Shown: piece by piece, positions 21,600-31,230 of the stretch
Layout of the letters: each line of letters starts with the position of its first letter
Numbering within the stretch: position 1 is the first letter of the stretch
DNA from: Piezodorus guildinii
Lineage: Eukaryota > Arthropoda > Insecta > Hemiptera > Pentatomidae
Length of the DNA stretch: 64,000 bases
Reading direction: 5' to 3'
Assembly: GCA_023052935.1 (NCBI GenBank)
Contig: CM041297.1
Span: forward strand, 3,710,280 to 3,774,279
The notes under the pieces: generated by a model
What the model was told of the DNA's origin: nothing
Database searches by the model: none
Seen by the model: the letters and a program-made list of their open reading frames with translations, nothing else
Translations under genes and position numbers: made by a program

Positions 21600-21652
21600 T
21601 TTCTCTTAGCCCTGTTGAAGGCCCACAATGTAGGCCGAAACATCGCACAGTG
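21600..21652 (+). ncRNA. Possible hammerhead/Penelope-type motif, degenerate
   Basis: CCTGTTGA, then a GGCC...GGCC stem-loop, then GAAAC has the layout of the hammerhead core (CTGANGA, stem II, GAAA). One core base is changed (T for A). Such motifs are known from Penelope-like elements. No Penelope reverse transcriptase is seen nearby. A weak call. Confidence 0.25.
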
Positions 21653-21659
21653 GAAATGA

Positions 21660-22490
21660 CCGATTTAGGTGGACAAAATTCTGAAACTTGTCCATATTGA
21701 ACCTTTGGGGTCCCAGATTACGGGAAAAAATATGAAAGAAATCATAAGAAAAAATTATAAAAACGTATTAATTTCTTGAAACGATTAAAACTTCCCTTTA
21801 TTTTACGTTTGAAGTCCCAGAATACGGGAAAAATAATACAAAAAATCTAATCATGGCTCGGAGTTGCTGAAACCTACTAATAGATGTATTTTATATCATT
21901 TAGGAAACTCTTCAAATTATAGATTGTAAAACTTTTGATTCGGAGTGTTGTGTCAATATTATGTATCACCCAAAACGCAAAAAATCGGAAAAATTCTTTG
22001 TAATATTTAGACTAGAAGGATTGATGAAACAAACCCTTGGGTAACTTGGGGGTTATATAGTTTTTCGTTATTGAATAGGGGCATACATTTACAAATTGCT
22101 AAATTAACCCTACATGTGAGATTGCAATGTATATTCAATAACGAATTTGGAAATATAATGCCTTAACCGTCTCAGCAATGTCCATTGTTAAATAAAAGCA
22201 AAAAGACTTTGCTCTAAATACGCCTTGAACACAATAAATGGCCACCGAATAAAGATAATCCCACTGCCGGTTATTGGGGACTAGTGTCGAACAGGAATGA
22301 TTCACTCATTTACTATTTACTTGCAAACATGGTATGGCGGGAAATATTAGTATTAAGGGTCTTGCCAACTAATAATAAAAAGGTGAAGCACTGGAAAATT
22401 CCAAACTTTTGACTTGACTTTTGCCCTCCTAAATTGATATTTTTTTCCCCTGTGTGCGACGGCACACAATTACGATAAATATTACTTATT
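21660..22490. other. Unassigned stretch
   Basis: AT-rich, no frame or repeat recognised. A T-run follows at 22496-22522, possibly a retroelement tail. Confidence 0.4.
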
Positions 22491-22494
22491 AGTG

Positions 22495-22525
<31 letters not shown>

Positions 22526-22755
22526 AGCGCACCCACAACCATCTTCCTCATCTAATATTCCCAACGATCAAGTAAACTCCATTATTTCATGATATTACAA
22601 TATTAAGTAAAACAAGAAATTGAAAGGAGGTAAAATATATTAAAAAACCTTGTAAATATATTCATTATATCCAAATATATTTAACTTATTTCCAGCCCTT
22701 AAAATAAATAAAGTACATTCGTTTCTCCGATGTCCTCATCCTTCCGGAAGGTCCT

Positions 22756-24692
22756 TCACTTCTCGATGGATCCTTCTTGTCCTGAAGTCCTCAGCTGGGC
22801 CTTCTCCAGTTGGTCCAGCTTCAGTTCTTCCTCGGGCATCCGGTAGATGTCGCACAGCAGCGGGTAGGACTGAAACTGTTAAAAAGAGTTTAATTAATAG
22901 AAACAAAACCTCTAACGTACAATCCATGCAAGGTTATGGGTTTGGATCCTAATTGAGGACTGATTGTTTCTAGGTTAAATGTTGTCAAGGGTGTGATCTG
23001 ATTGAGACCACGTTCATCCTCCATGTTTGGTTTAGATATAACACCTATTTAAAATTTATTAATAATTATGAAACATTAAATAACAATTTTAAATATCTCC
23101 TATATATTCGGGAAAATTAAATAAATGTAATTTAAATAAATAAACCCTGATGATTTGGTTTCGGTTCCACCCATTTCCCATGACATGATTTGTTGTTTTC
23201 GAATGGGATTTTTTCTGATTCGAGGAGCCTCTTCTCTCATTGGATTTGCCGTTCTCCCAGTGCGGGTACGATCTTGTCGAGGTCTGTCACATGCACATAG
23301 GGTCTAATTATATCCATTTATAGTGCGGTACGGAGTAGAGCACTCTCCATAGAAACCAAAATGAGCCTCTACAGGATTTTGATCAGGAAAGTTTTGTTGT
23401 ACGCATCGGAATCCTGGGCAACCACCAGATCGATGGAGCAGGAACTTGGCATTTTGGAAAGGAAAGTCTTGCGTCGGATATTGGGTGGACGTCAGGCTGG
23501 AGGTCAATGGAGAAGATGTACGAATCAGGAGCTATACAGCATGTTTAATGATCATGTGTAACGCCTCTATTTACTTTATATAATTATTTATTTAAATAAG
23601 TGCTAGCCCAGCGGAGGGGGAGTGAGTAGTAACCATTTTTGTCTTGAAACTTCTTTATTTTCACAAAACAACATCAGGTAATTGAACCTAAAAGGTTACA
23701 ATACAATTTTATAATAAATCACATTTAGAACGTTTACTGTAAAAAAAAAAAAAAAATACTAAACATCAAAGATAAACTTACCCCTACGAGTTCAATATTC
23801 ATTAATAAATCAAAACAGAACTAACATAATAAACATGTATCATAAACTGAACAAGACTAAGATACATAACTAATAACACCATCAATGTTTTTGTAATCTC
23901 CCTTAATTTAAATACTTTTTAATTAAAAGATCAGCTGATTTCATCAGAGCGAGGGTTTGTTCCAACCCTAGTTTTTGTCAGCTGTGACACCTGATATCGT
24001 TCTGTTTTATAAAGTGAATCGTTTAAGATGGGCGGGCCATCTGGCCATAATGGAGGATAGTGAAATCCCCAAGAAGCTAATGAAAGAGCCAATTCATGGT
24101 AAAAGACGGCGAGGAAGACCGGGATCAAGATGTCCGGAGTATTTTAGGTGTCAATGATTGGATGATGGCTGCGCAAGATCTTGACAATTGGAGGAGATTG
24201 TTACAGGAGGTCAAGACTCGGCAACGATTTGTAGTAGTAGTAGTATAGTGCGGTACACGAACATACGGCTGATACCCAAAGGTTTAAAAGTGTTGAAAAT
24301 CTCTAACCTACATTTTTCAACGCCAAGTTAACTGAGAGAAAGAAAAATACAACCAATTGGGATTATTACCCTGAGAACATGTAAAGAAAATAATCTGATA
24401 GAGGTAAGGATCATCTATAAAATACCCAAGGATGTGAACAAAGTTCAAACAAGTTTTGTAACAACATTTATGGCAGAATTAAGTATTATCCGAACACATA
24501 AGATAGTTTCCTTACCGGCGGGAAAGGTTTCCCTTGGAGCATCGCCCTGAGCCTCAAGGCCTGACAGGCGGCCTGGGAGGACGGGAAGGACCTCTTGCCG
24601 TTGGTCCATCCTCTGGAGTACTGGAAGGTCTGTGCCAGGGCGGACCCGACCAGGATAGCGATCAACAGGAGGCTGCGCAGGCGGAACCACAT
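22756..24692 (-). CDS. Crz: Corazonin precursor, gene 1
   Basis: Encodes a secreted neuropeptide precursor. Coding exon 1 is 24692-24516 (59 codons) and exon 2 is 22869-22756 (37 codons plus TGA). They join in phase 0 across a 1646-bp intron (donor CCG|GTAAGG, acceptor TTTCAG|TCC). Residues 1-20 are a signal peptide (basic start, LLLIAILVG core, ALA cleavage site). Residues 21-34 are QTFQYSRGWTNGKR: [Arg7]-corazonin, with Gln for pyroglutamate, Gly for amidation and Lys-Arg for cleavage. The remainder is the corazonin-associated peptide with Cys43 and Cys65. A splice acceptor (CAG|ATTCAGA) lies 7 bases before the ATG, so a non-coding exon must lie upstream. The frame is intact. The intron holds a LINE and an LTR-like insertion. 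No clean AATAAA was found downstream. Confidence 0.93.
23332..24243 (+). pseudogene. RTE-like LINE fragment in Crz-1 intron, with target duplication
   Basis: A 5'-truncated LINE end flanked by the 13-bp direct repeat TATAGTGCGGTAC (23319-23331, 24244-24256), with a (GTA)n tail. It codes for the post-RT tail: LYRILIRKVLLYASESWATT, GILERKVLRRILGG, ELYSMFND, then after an insertion DIVLFYKVNRLRWAGHLAIM, KRRRGRPGSR, and after a frameshift the end LDNWRRLLQEVKTRQRF. These are the 'LYG.ETW', 'RKVLR.I', 'RLRWAGH..RM' and 'GRP..RW' landmarks of this LINE group. It is dead and antisense to Crz-1. Confidence 0.85.
23557..23989. mobile_element. Putative solo LTR splitting the intronic LINE
   Basis: 433 bp interrupting the LINE ORF between FND and DIV. 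It begins TGTAACGCC and ends GCTGTGACA (TG...CA). The 4-bp flanks are CATG (23553-23556) and CCTG (23990-23993), one mismatch. It contains AATAAATC and a short A-run. The interruption is certain; LTR identity is inferred from its ends and size. Confidence 0.55.
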
Positions 24693-24938
24693 TCTGAATC
24701 TGGAGCAAAAAAGTATAGGAATATTAATATTAATTATTATGACAGAAGTAGCGAAGTAATCTTTTCATACAGAATCCCACCCAATAACCATTATTCAGAT
24801 TCAAATATCCCAAAATCCTGAAAACATTCCTCCCAAGTTACAACCTGTTGAACCTCTAGAACCAACCATATTAGTCCGTTCAATGCATAAGAAGTTTTCA
24901 GGAATCTTCATAAAACCTAATTACTTTACACGTTCCGG

Positions 24939-25232
24939 GTCACCTGTGCTGTAGTAGCAAGCATAACAGCTATCTATGCCCAAGGTTGTGGGTTCTAACT
25001 CGGCAGATATTCCTTGGATTTTTAAAGAAAGAAAAAATCTTTGGTTATGCCGTACTTCATAGGGGAACGTAACGTGGTGATCCCGAGCTGGTGCGATGTC
25101 AGGTACCCGTTAAAGATCCCTATCCTAAATAAACCTGGATAGACAAAATTTAGGACTCCCACTGTAGCATCTTCGGATTAGCCTCAGTAGCATAAAAGTG
25201 ACGTTAAATAAATTAATAACAACAAGAATCAA
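24939..25232 (+). repeat. SINE-1, full length
   Basis: Head with box A (GTAGTAGCAAGCATAACAG, diverged) and box B (GTGGGTTCTAACTC), the whole body, and the tail GTGACGTTAAATAAATTAAT. It lies just upstream of Crz-1. Confidence 0.85.
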
Positions 25233-25470
25233 AGCACATAAGCAATGTATAGATTGGAAAGCTCTGGGATTGGTCCTCATACTACTCGTGCTAGGTTCTA
25301 TCCCGCCGCTGGAACTTCTTATGGAAATTCTAGAAAGCAGTTGTTCTGGGAACAGTGACTTATGTACGATTATAAGTAGAAAAGGTCTTGGTAATATTGA
25401 TATATCATGATATACGTTAGAAACTTAAATAAATATAAGTATTTAGCTTCTTTAAAAAGCTATTTAAAAA

Positions 25471-26345
25471 AATCTGGTACTCGCAACACACGGCTTTCAC
25501 TTACCTCCGTTGTTAAAATCAATTTAAGAATTTTTAAATACATGTAGAGATAAAAATAAATTGTTAAAGAATTAATTAAATTGGTTTTCAATATAAACTC
25601 GTGTTTTATTAAATAATCTATTATATTATTATCTACAACAATCAGTTAGTGTTTGGGGTAATCATCTCCAACTTAATGTTAAGATGATCACACCAAGGGG
25701 CGCTCTGCTTCTTTGGTAAGGCACCAGGTGGCAGCACGGTCAGCATCAATTTCCCTTTTCAAGAACCAGAAACTGTTAGTTTTATCGGTTTTTCATCACT
25801 CTTCATTACCCTTTGCAATTCCGTGTATCAGATAATAATTCTTCTAAAATCTTTAACTATCCAACGCTATATTATACATCTATATTACTATTCTTGTGTT
25901 CAAAAACCAAAAAATTGCATACAAAAATATGTTAGCAATTCTCCTTTAGTTGGTTATCAAATTCGTTCAAATCCTATATTTAGCATTTTTTTTAGCAATA
26001 CTAATCAACTGATATGGTTATTTTTAAATGATCTACAAAATTGAAGGTACTTAAGAGAAAGAAAATTTAAAATATCGGCATTTAAGCCGTGTCAGACTAT
26101 TTTAATCAGAATAAAACCTATATGATATTAAAGCCCATTAAATTTTACATCGATATAGCGAGTTTATTCAAAATCGTTAGAGCCGTTTTTGAGAAAATAG
26201 TAAAAAGCTTCGAAATGCATAGCACAAAGTAGGACTTTCGGTCAGCCGATTTCAGTGAAAAAGTTGCTGTAACATCTCGGGCGTATAGTAGTCTTAAATA
26301 TGAAATTTCAGTTTCATACGACTTATGGTTTTTGCGCTAGACTTA
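25471..26345 (+). repeat. Repeat X with small internal insertion
   Basis: Start motif at 25471 (TCTGGTACTCGCAACACACG). The body is collinear to about 26345, where it runs into a (CA)n tract in place of its usual ACACACA segment. A 125-bp insertion (25650-25774) is flanked by GTTAG on both sides. The terminal motif is missing. Confidence 0.8.
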
Positions 26346-26347
26346 CC

Positions 26348-26387
<40 letters not shown>

Positions 26388-26411
26388 GGACACGGACACA
26401 CACACTGACCT
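26346..26411 (+). repeat. (CA)n microsatellite
   Basis: An almost pure CA run grown from the short ACACAC segment present in every complete repeat X. Confidence 0.9.
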
Positions 26412-26474
26412 TTTTTAGAGAATTAATAAAAATTATTGTTATTAAGGTTCTTTCGACAATTCTCTAATGATGTG

Positions 26475-26565
26475 TAACAACTACAACTTTGAAAGATGAA
26501 GAACGTCTTATGGTTTTCAAGAATAAGGTACAACGTAAAATATTTAAAATACGAGAGATAGGGTC
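26475..26565 (+). pseudogene. RTE-like LINE scrap
   Basis: About 28 codons read TLKDEERLMVFKNKVQRKIF, matching the 'L..E.RL.VFE.KVLRKIFG' block that follows the RT in this LINE group (compare GILERKVLRRILGG at 23.45 kb). Confidence 0.6.
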
Positions 26566-26609
26566 ACTCGGGAATTTAGAAAATTAATCTCAGTGAAGAA
26601 CAAGAAAAC

Positions 26610-26907
26610 AAAAAAAGCCTGTAGCTCTACAACCCATGAAGAGTCTCGGGCTTAGTATTTATGGAGATTAATACTGTTTTATGGCTAACGGCCGTGCAAG
26701 GAGGTAATTAGGCCTAAATCACGCTCGGCCGACAGGTTTTTCTTTCACTTTATAGTGGCCGGGTGTGCCCCAAGAGGGTCTCCATACCCCAGGGTCGTTC
26801 CACGGCTGAAATAACTGAATAAATAATTCTGCCTCAGCCGGGGTTTCAACCTAGGACCCGGCGAACAGTAGTCTAGTGCTCTATCCACTTGACCACGTCG
26901 CTCCCAC
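26610..26907 (-). repeat. SINE-2, minus copy
   Basis: Box-B complement GGGGTTTCAACC, head TGGTCAAGTGGATAGAGCAC on the minus strand, and a body collinear with 21024-21351. The tail is A/C-rich on the plus strand. Confidence 0.8.
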
Positions 26908-27038
26908 TTTGAGTTATATACTTAACTTAAATCTGAAATTTCAGTTAAAATCGACTTATTATTATTTTAAATAATAAAATTGTATAATTTAAACAAATTA
27001 TTATTATTTTGGGTTACTTGTTACTTACAAAAGGATAG

Positions 27039-27122
27039 GATGCTTACTGGACCAAGGGCTGGGACGAACTGACCGATCTTCGGAAGAGGGACGAATTTAT
27101 ACTGACCAGGATCGTGGGGGAG
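27039..27122 (+). CDS. Candidate orphan exon, unknown
   Basis: 84 GC-rich bases in AT-rich DNA. They are preceded by AG after a T-rich stretch and followed by GAG|GTAAAG, a good splice donor. The single open frame (28 codons, phase 0 at both ends) starts DAYWTKGWDELTDLRKRDEF. It lies between Crz-1 and Crz-2 on the plus strand. The string YWTKGW recalls the corazonin core YSKGW, and a dibasic site follows, but there is no signal peptide or amidation Gly. It could be an exon of an unrelated gene or a decayed paralogue. I cannot name it. Confidence 0.3.
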
Positions 27123-27392
27123 GTAAAGAGGGTGGCGTCGTTAGGAACTTTTTAAGGTTGAATGTTATCAATTTACCTGAGTGGTTAGGGGGAGCCTCGA
27201 AACACAAGAGGCTAGAACAAGGTCACTAACAAGGGGTTTCACACACCTGAGCATAATCAAAGCCGCTCTAAAGAAAGGCCTTTAAAGGTAAAAATCTGCC
27301 CTCTTCATGCTCTGGTCATAACGAAGTAAGTGTCTGGACCGTGTTGGAACAACGGGCCGGTTAGCTTAGCCCTTCGCTAAACTAATTTAATT
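27123..27392. other. Unassigned stretch
   Basis: Sequence of mixed composition following the candidate exon. No frame, RNA fold or repeat recognised. Confidence 0.35.
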
Positions 27393-27549
27393 AATGAGGA
27401 TCGCCTTTTGTGTTGGGATGGTAAGAGGGTGTAAGTAATTAGGGTCCTCTCACAAATGGCTATTAACTTACCTTAATTGCTGAGGGTAAGGGGAAGTGTT
27501 ATGGCTATCGCTACGAGCTTAGCACTTTCATGTCGATAAATACCTGATA
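27393..27549. repeat. Repeat Z, mariner-adjacent copy 1
   Basis: About 160 bp (AATGAGGATCGCCTTTTGTG...CGATAAATACCTGATA) nearly identical to 57497-57656. In both places it abuts the same end of a mariner, so unit and mariner were copied together. Confidence 0.8.
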
Positions 27550-27985
27550 CTGGGTTGTGTCACATGAAATGAAAACAAGATAATTTTATTCGAACTATTT
27601 ACGTTATTTTTCTACACATTTTTCCCAACCTGACACTAACTTTTTTATCCCCGAACTGAAAAACTCTGAGCTCTGAAGTGAAACAAAATCTGAAAACGCA
27701 CGTTTCACTTGATCATCATTTTCAAAAAGATTTCCTTTGACGAAGTTGTCTAAATTCCTGAACAGAATGTTATGAAACATGCCGCTCAGTGAGATCATGA
27801 GGTACCCATGTATCAGCTTTTTTGCTTTCCCAAAACACTTTAAATGTCTGGAAACGGTAGATACACTCGCATTTAGTTGTGCTGAGAGTCCTTTAACTGT
27901 TTGTTAGACGTTTCCTTCTACTGTATGTTTGAGGTCATCGTTGTCTATTACGGACGGAGGTCTTCCTCGGGGCAAGTTTTCCAAG
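27550..27985 (-). mobile_element. Mariner element C, fragment
   Basis: Minus-strand fragment from the terminal repeat (CTGGGTTGTGTCACATGAAA) through the transposase C-terminus (DDQVKRAFSDFVSLQSSEFF) and, after a deletion that removes the HPPYSPD block, the helix-turn-helix part. It breaks off at about 27985 into a repeat X piece. Confidence 0.8.
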
Positions 27986-28007
27986 TCGGTACCCCTATTA
28001 TAAGTCT

Positions 28008-28205
28008 ATACTACTATTCTTGTGCTCAAAAACACAAAAATTGCATTAAAAAATTTTGTTTTGCAGTTTTCTCCTTCAGTTGGATATCGAATTCGTTCAA
28101 CTTATATATTTACCTGTTTCTTAGCAATGCTAATCAGACGATATGGTCAATTTCATAAAAACTACAATATTAAAGGCACTTTAGAGGAAGAAATTTTAAA
28201 ATATT
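28008..28205 (+). repeat. Repeat X fragment
   Basis: Middle part of repeat X (TTCTCCTTCAGTTGGATATC...) wedged between two mariner fragments. Confidence 0.7.
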
Positions 28206-29175
28206 GGAATACACTATAAATGTCTGGAAACGGTAGATGCACTTGCATTTAGCTGTGCTGAGAGTCCTTTAACTGTTCGGTAGGGGTTTCCGTCTACTGT
28301 ATGTTTGAGGACATCGTTGTCAATTACGGACGGAGATCTTCCTCAGGGCAAGTTTTCCAAGTCGGTATCCCCAGCTGAAAACTTAGCAAACCAACGGTGA
28401 ATGGTCCGTTCATTAACACTCCCTTCCCAAACGCCTTGCAAATATTTCTAGTGGCCTCAGCTGCTGAATGGCCGAGTTTAAACTCGTACAAAAATATTAC
28501 TCGAAAATCGCGTGTTTCCATGTTCATATTAAAAATACGATTAGAAAACAAGATAATTTTATTTGAAGTATTTACCTTCTTTTTCAACAAATTTTTCCCA
28601 ACGTGACACCAACTTTTTTATCCCCGAACTAAAAAACTCTGAGCTTTGAAGTGAAACAAAATCTGAAAACGCACTTTTCACTTGATCATCATTTTCAAAA
28701 AGTTTTCCTTTGACGAAGTTGTCTAAATTCCTGAACAGGTGGTAATCTGTTGGAGACAAGTCGGGAGAATATGGTGGGTGCGGAAGAACTTCGTAGCCCA
28801 GTTCTTTCAATTTTTGCACGGAATGTTTTGAAACATGGGGTCTTGCTGCCGCTCAGGAATCATGAGGTACCCATGTATCGAGCTTTTTTACTTTCCCAAT
28901 ACACTTAAAATGTCTGGAAACGGTAGATGCACTTGCATTTAGTTGTGCTGAGGGTCTTTTAACTGTTTGGTAGGGGCTTCCTTCTACTGTATATTTGGAG
29001 GTATACTAAAAGGTGGGTAATTGATTGGGAAGCTAATGTTTATAATATAAAGGTAGATGATTAGTAACTGTTTATTTTAAATATGTAAACATTCGGAAGA
29101 AAACAACAGAGACCTGCAAAATCCTTTATGTCCTTCAGAAACTATAAAAACGGACATTTCATGTGAAACAACCCA
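28206..29175 (-). mobile_element. Mariner elements D, two overlapping decayed copies
   Basis: 28206-28530 carries the N-terminal half, with NMETRDFRVIFLYEFKLGHS and the helix-turn-helix. 28531-29175 carries a second copy: C-terminus (28819-28559, HPPYSPDLSPTDYHLFRNL), a deletion, part of the HTH region, and the intact outer repeat ending CAACCCAA next to TA (29176-29177). No copy retains all three catalytic Asp residues. Confidence 0.82.
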
Positions 29176-29177
29176 AT

Positions 29178-29443
29178 ATAACAGTCATGACTGAACATTT
29201 AACAGTAAGTTTTGAATTTCTCGATTTCTGAATTTAGTAGATTAGTCAGTTTGGTATAATATGATTTGTCTCCTGGATATCATTAATTATTTTAAGCAAA
29301 TTTTAATATTCTGTTTTCTTTTTCACTGTAAGGTCATAAAGTTGAGAACATTTAATTCTAGAAATGTAGTCTAGATATAATTGTTTTTTTTTATGGGGGG
29401 AGGGGGAGAGAACTCGAGACTAGTAGAAGACATATATATTAGA
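29178..29443. other. Unassigned stretch
   Basis: AT-rich with a G-run near 29396. Nothing recognised. Confidence 0.4.
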
Positions 29444-30422
29444 CTAGCTGTGAACCGCAGCCTATAATATTTTGCCTGTAGTACCTTATTTTCGAAAATT
29501 TTAGTCGTTGTTCATCCTTCAAAGTAAGCGGTCACGTTTCACATCCGTAAAAGACCGTCGGAAGAATAATAGTTTTATAACTTCAACCTTTAAGTTTTTA
29601 GATAGAAGACGCGAGATAAGTAATTTCGCAACTGTATAATAAAATCACACCGCATTTTTTTCCGCCTATCTTAAATTTCTCTACGTGTTCAAAAGTATGG
29701 CCTGATATATCAATATCATTAAGATCGCCACCGTCTCTGCTAATCATATTTTTTTTTTTATCGGTATTTATTTCGAGTCCTATTTTTTTTTACCGGTTTT
29801 TATTTTATTAGTTTCCGTGTCTTCCCCTAACAGTACCAAATCATCGGCATTTCCCAGAACCGGAATTTTATCAACTCGATTTAATCCATTCTCGGTACAC
29901 CTCACCTTTTCTTTGACATATTCTAAAGCGATTTCGTCTGCGTCAATTTCTGTTATTATGATCGCTATTAAGAAGTTTTTAAAAGAATATATTTGAAAGA
30001 ACTTTCGCGTAAATGACATTTTTAGTTTTATTTTCATGTGGCAGAAGAACATAATGATTTTCTCCGCAACCCGATCTTGGCGTAAATCAATTCCTACGTG
30101 TTTAAATGTTTGACCCTGTGATTTATTAATTGTTACAGCAAAAGATAAATTATGGGGAAATTGAATTATTTTAAAAATAAAAAGTAAATCATTTGAAATC
30201 ATTGGGATGCGAGGTTTTTTTTCCTTAATTTTTCCCGTTTTTTCCCAGATTTTCCACTGATTCTTTACTCCTATTGGTCGCAGCGTGATGATATATAACC
30301 TATAGCCTTCCACCGTAAATGGACTATCCAACACAAAAAGAATTTTTCAATTCGAAACAGTAGTTTCTGAGATTAGCGCGTTCAAACAAACAAACTCTCC
30401 AGCTTTATAATATTAGTATAGA
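29444..30422 (-). mobile_element. Helitron, non-autonomous, 979 bp
   Basis: On the minus strand it begins TCTATACTAATATTATAAAG and ends CAGCTAG, inserted between A and T as Helitrons are. It carries a scrap of the Helitron helicase C-terminus (ISNDLLFIFKIIQFPHNLSF, then AVTINKSQGQTFKHVGIDLR). It then carries a LINE reverse-transcriptase segment (KIPVLGNADDLVLLGEDTET and decayed INTDKTKYMISRD-like and YKTIILPTVFYGCETW-like blocks in shifted frames). A weak GCTG...CAGC hairpin precedes the CTAG end. Confidence 0.85.
29780..30334 (-). pseudogene. Helitron helicase end fused to LINE RT fragment
   Basis: A 184-codon open frame. The first ~55 residues read through Helitron terminal sequence (FTVEGYRLYIITLRPIGVKN). 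The next ~45 are the last helicase motifs of a Pif1-type Helitron protein (FAVTINKSQGQTF, motif-V/VI region). After unrelated sequence, the end (VLGNADDLVLLGEDTET) is a reverse-transcriptase catalytic block with Asn for the usual Tyr. It is a chimera of two transposon proteins in one frame. No sign that it is a real protein. Confidence 0.75.
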
Positions 30423-30702
30423 TATCTTAAACTAAACAAGAATATGTTCTATACATCTTAGTATTCTATAATTTCGGTGCATGGTTGGAGAACAATATGG
30501 ACGAAGGTGGAAGGTAGAACAATATACAATTAATTATAATTACACCCCTTTGCCTCCCACGATCTCGGTCAGTATAAATTCGTCGCTCCTCCCTTGGATC
30601 GTTCAGTTCACCCCAGCCCTTGCTCAAGTAGGCATCTTCACTCCTCTCTTCAGTGAGTATTACAGAGTAATGATAACAATAATAACTATTACTTCCACTT
30701 CC
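30423..30702. other. Unassigned stretch
   Basis: Includes a slightly GC-rich patch at 30540-30640 (plus frame YNYTPLPPTISVSINS) without domain match. No gene supported. Confidence 0.35.
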
Positions 30703-31230
30703 CTATATATGAAACGGGGTATTGCGATCGTGAAAATTTTCGAATTCCATTTTTCAATGAAAAAACACGTTTTAGGGTCCTCTTAGTCCAAAGTCCCGTA
30801 AGTCTGCGTTGTGTAGATGTTACACAATTTTTTTCACAAAAATCGGATGAACAAAAGTGCTACTTTACAATATGCATTCTGTGCCTTTTTACAATTTTCT
30901 CAAAAACAGCTCTAATGATTTTGATTAAACTCTCTATATTGATGTAAAACTTAATGTGATTTAATATCATGTAGGCTTCATTCTGATTGAAATAGTCTGA
31001 CAGGACTTAAATAACGATATTTTAAATTTCCTATCGCTAAATTACTTTTAATTTTGTAGATTGAAAAAGCAATTACTCCATATCATCTTATTAGCTTTGA
31101 TAAAAAACGGCTTAATATAAGAGTTAAACGAATTTGATAACTAACTAAAGGAGATAAGAGATAAATAATTGTTTAGGTAATTTTTTTTCCTCTACCACGA
31201 AAATGTACACAGATGTATAATATACTATTG
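30703..31230 (-). repeat. Repeat X, minus copy, part 1 (interrupted)
   Basis: Starts with the X end (CTATATATGAAACGGGGTAT) and runs collinear to the 41-bp target duplication at 31190-31230, where LINE family J is inserted. It resumes at 32774. Confidence 0.8.

Noticed and set aside
24445..24708. Alternative-frame ORF over Crz-1 exon 1 (MLQIQNVVPPAQPPVDRYPG...)
   Set aside because: Shadow frame on the same strand. The corazonin frame has the signal peptide, the hormone and splice sites.
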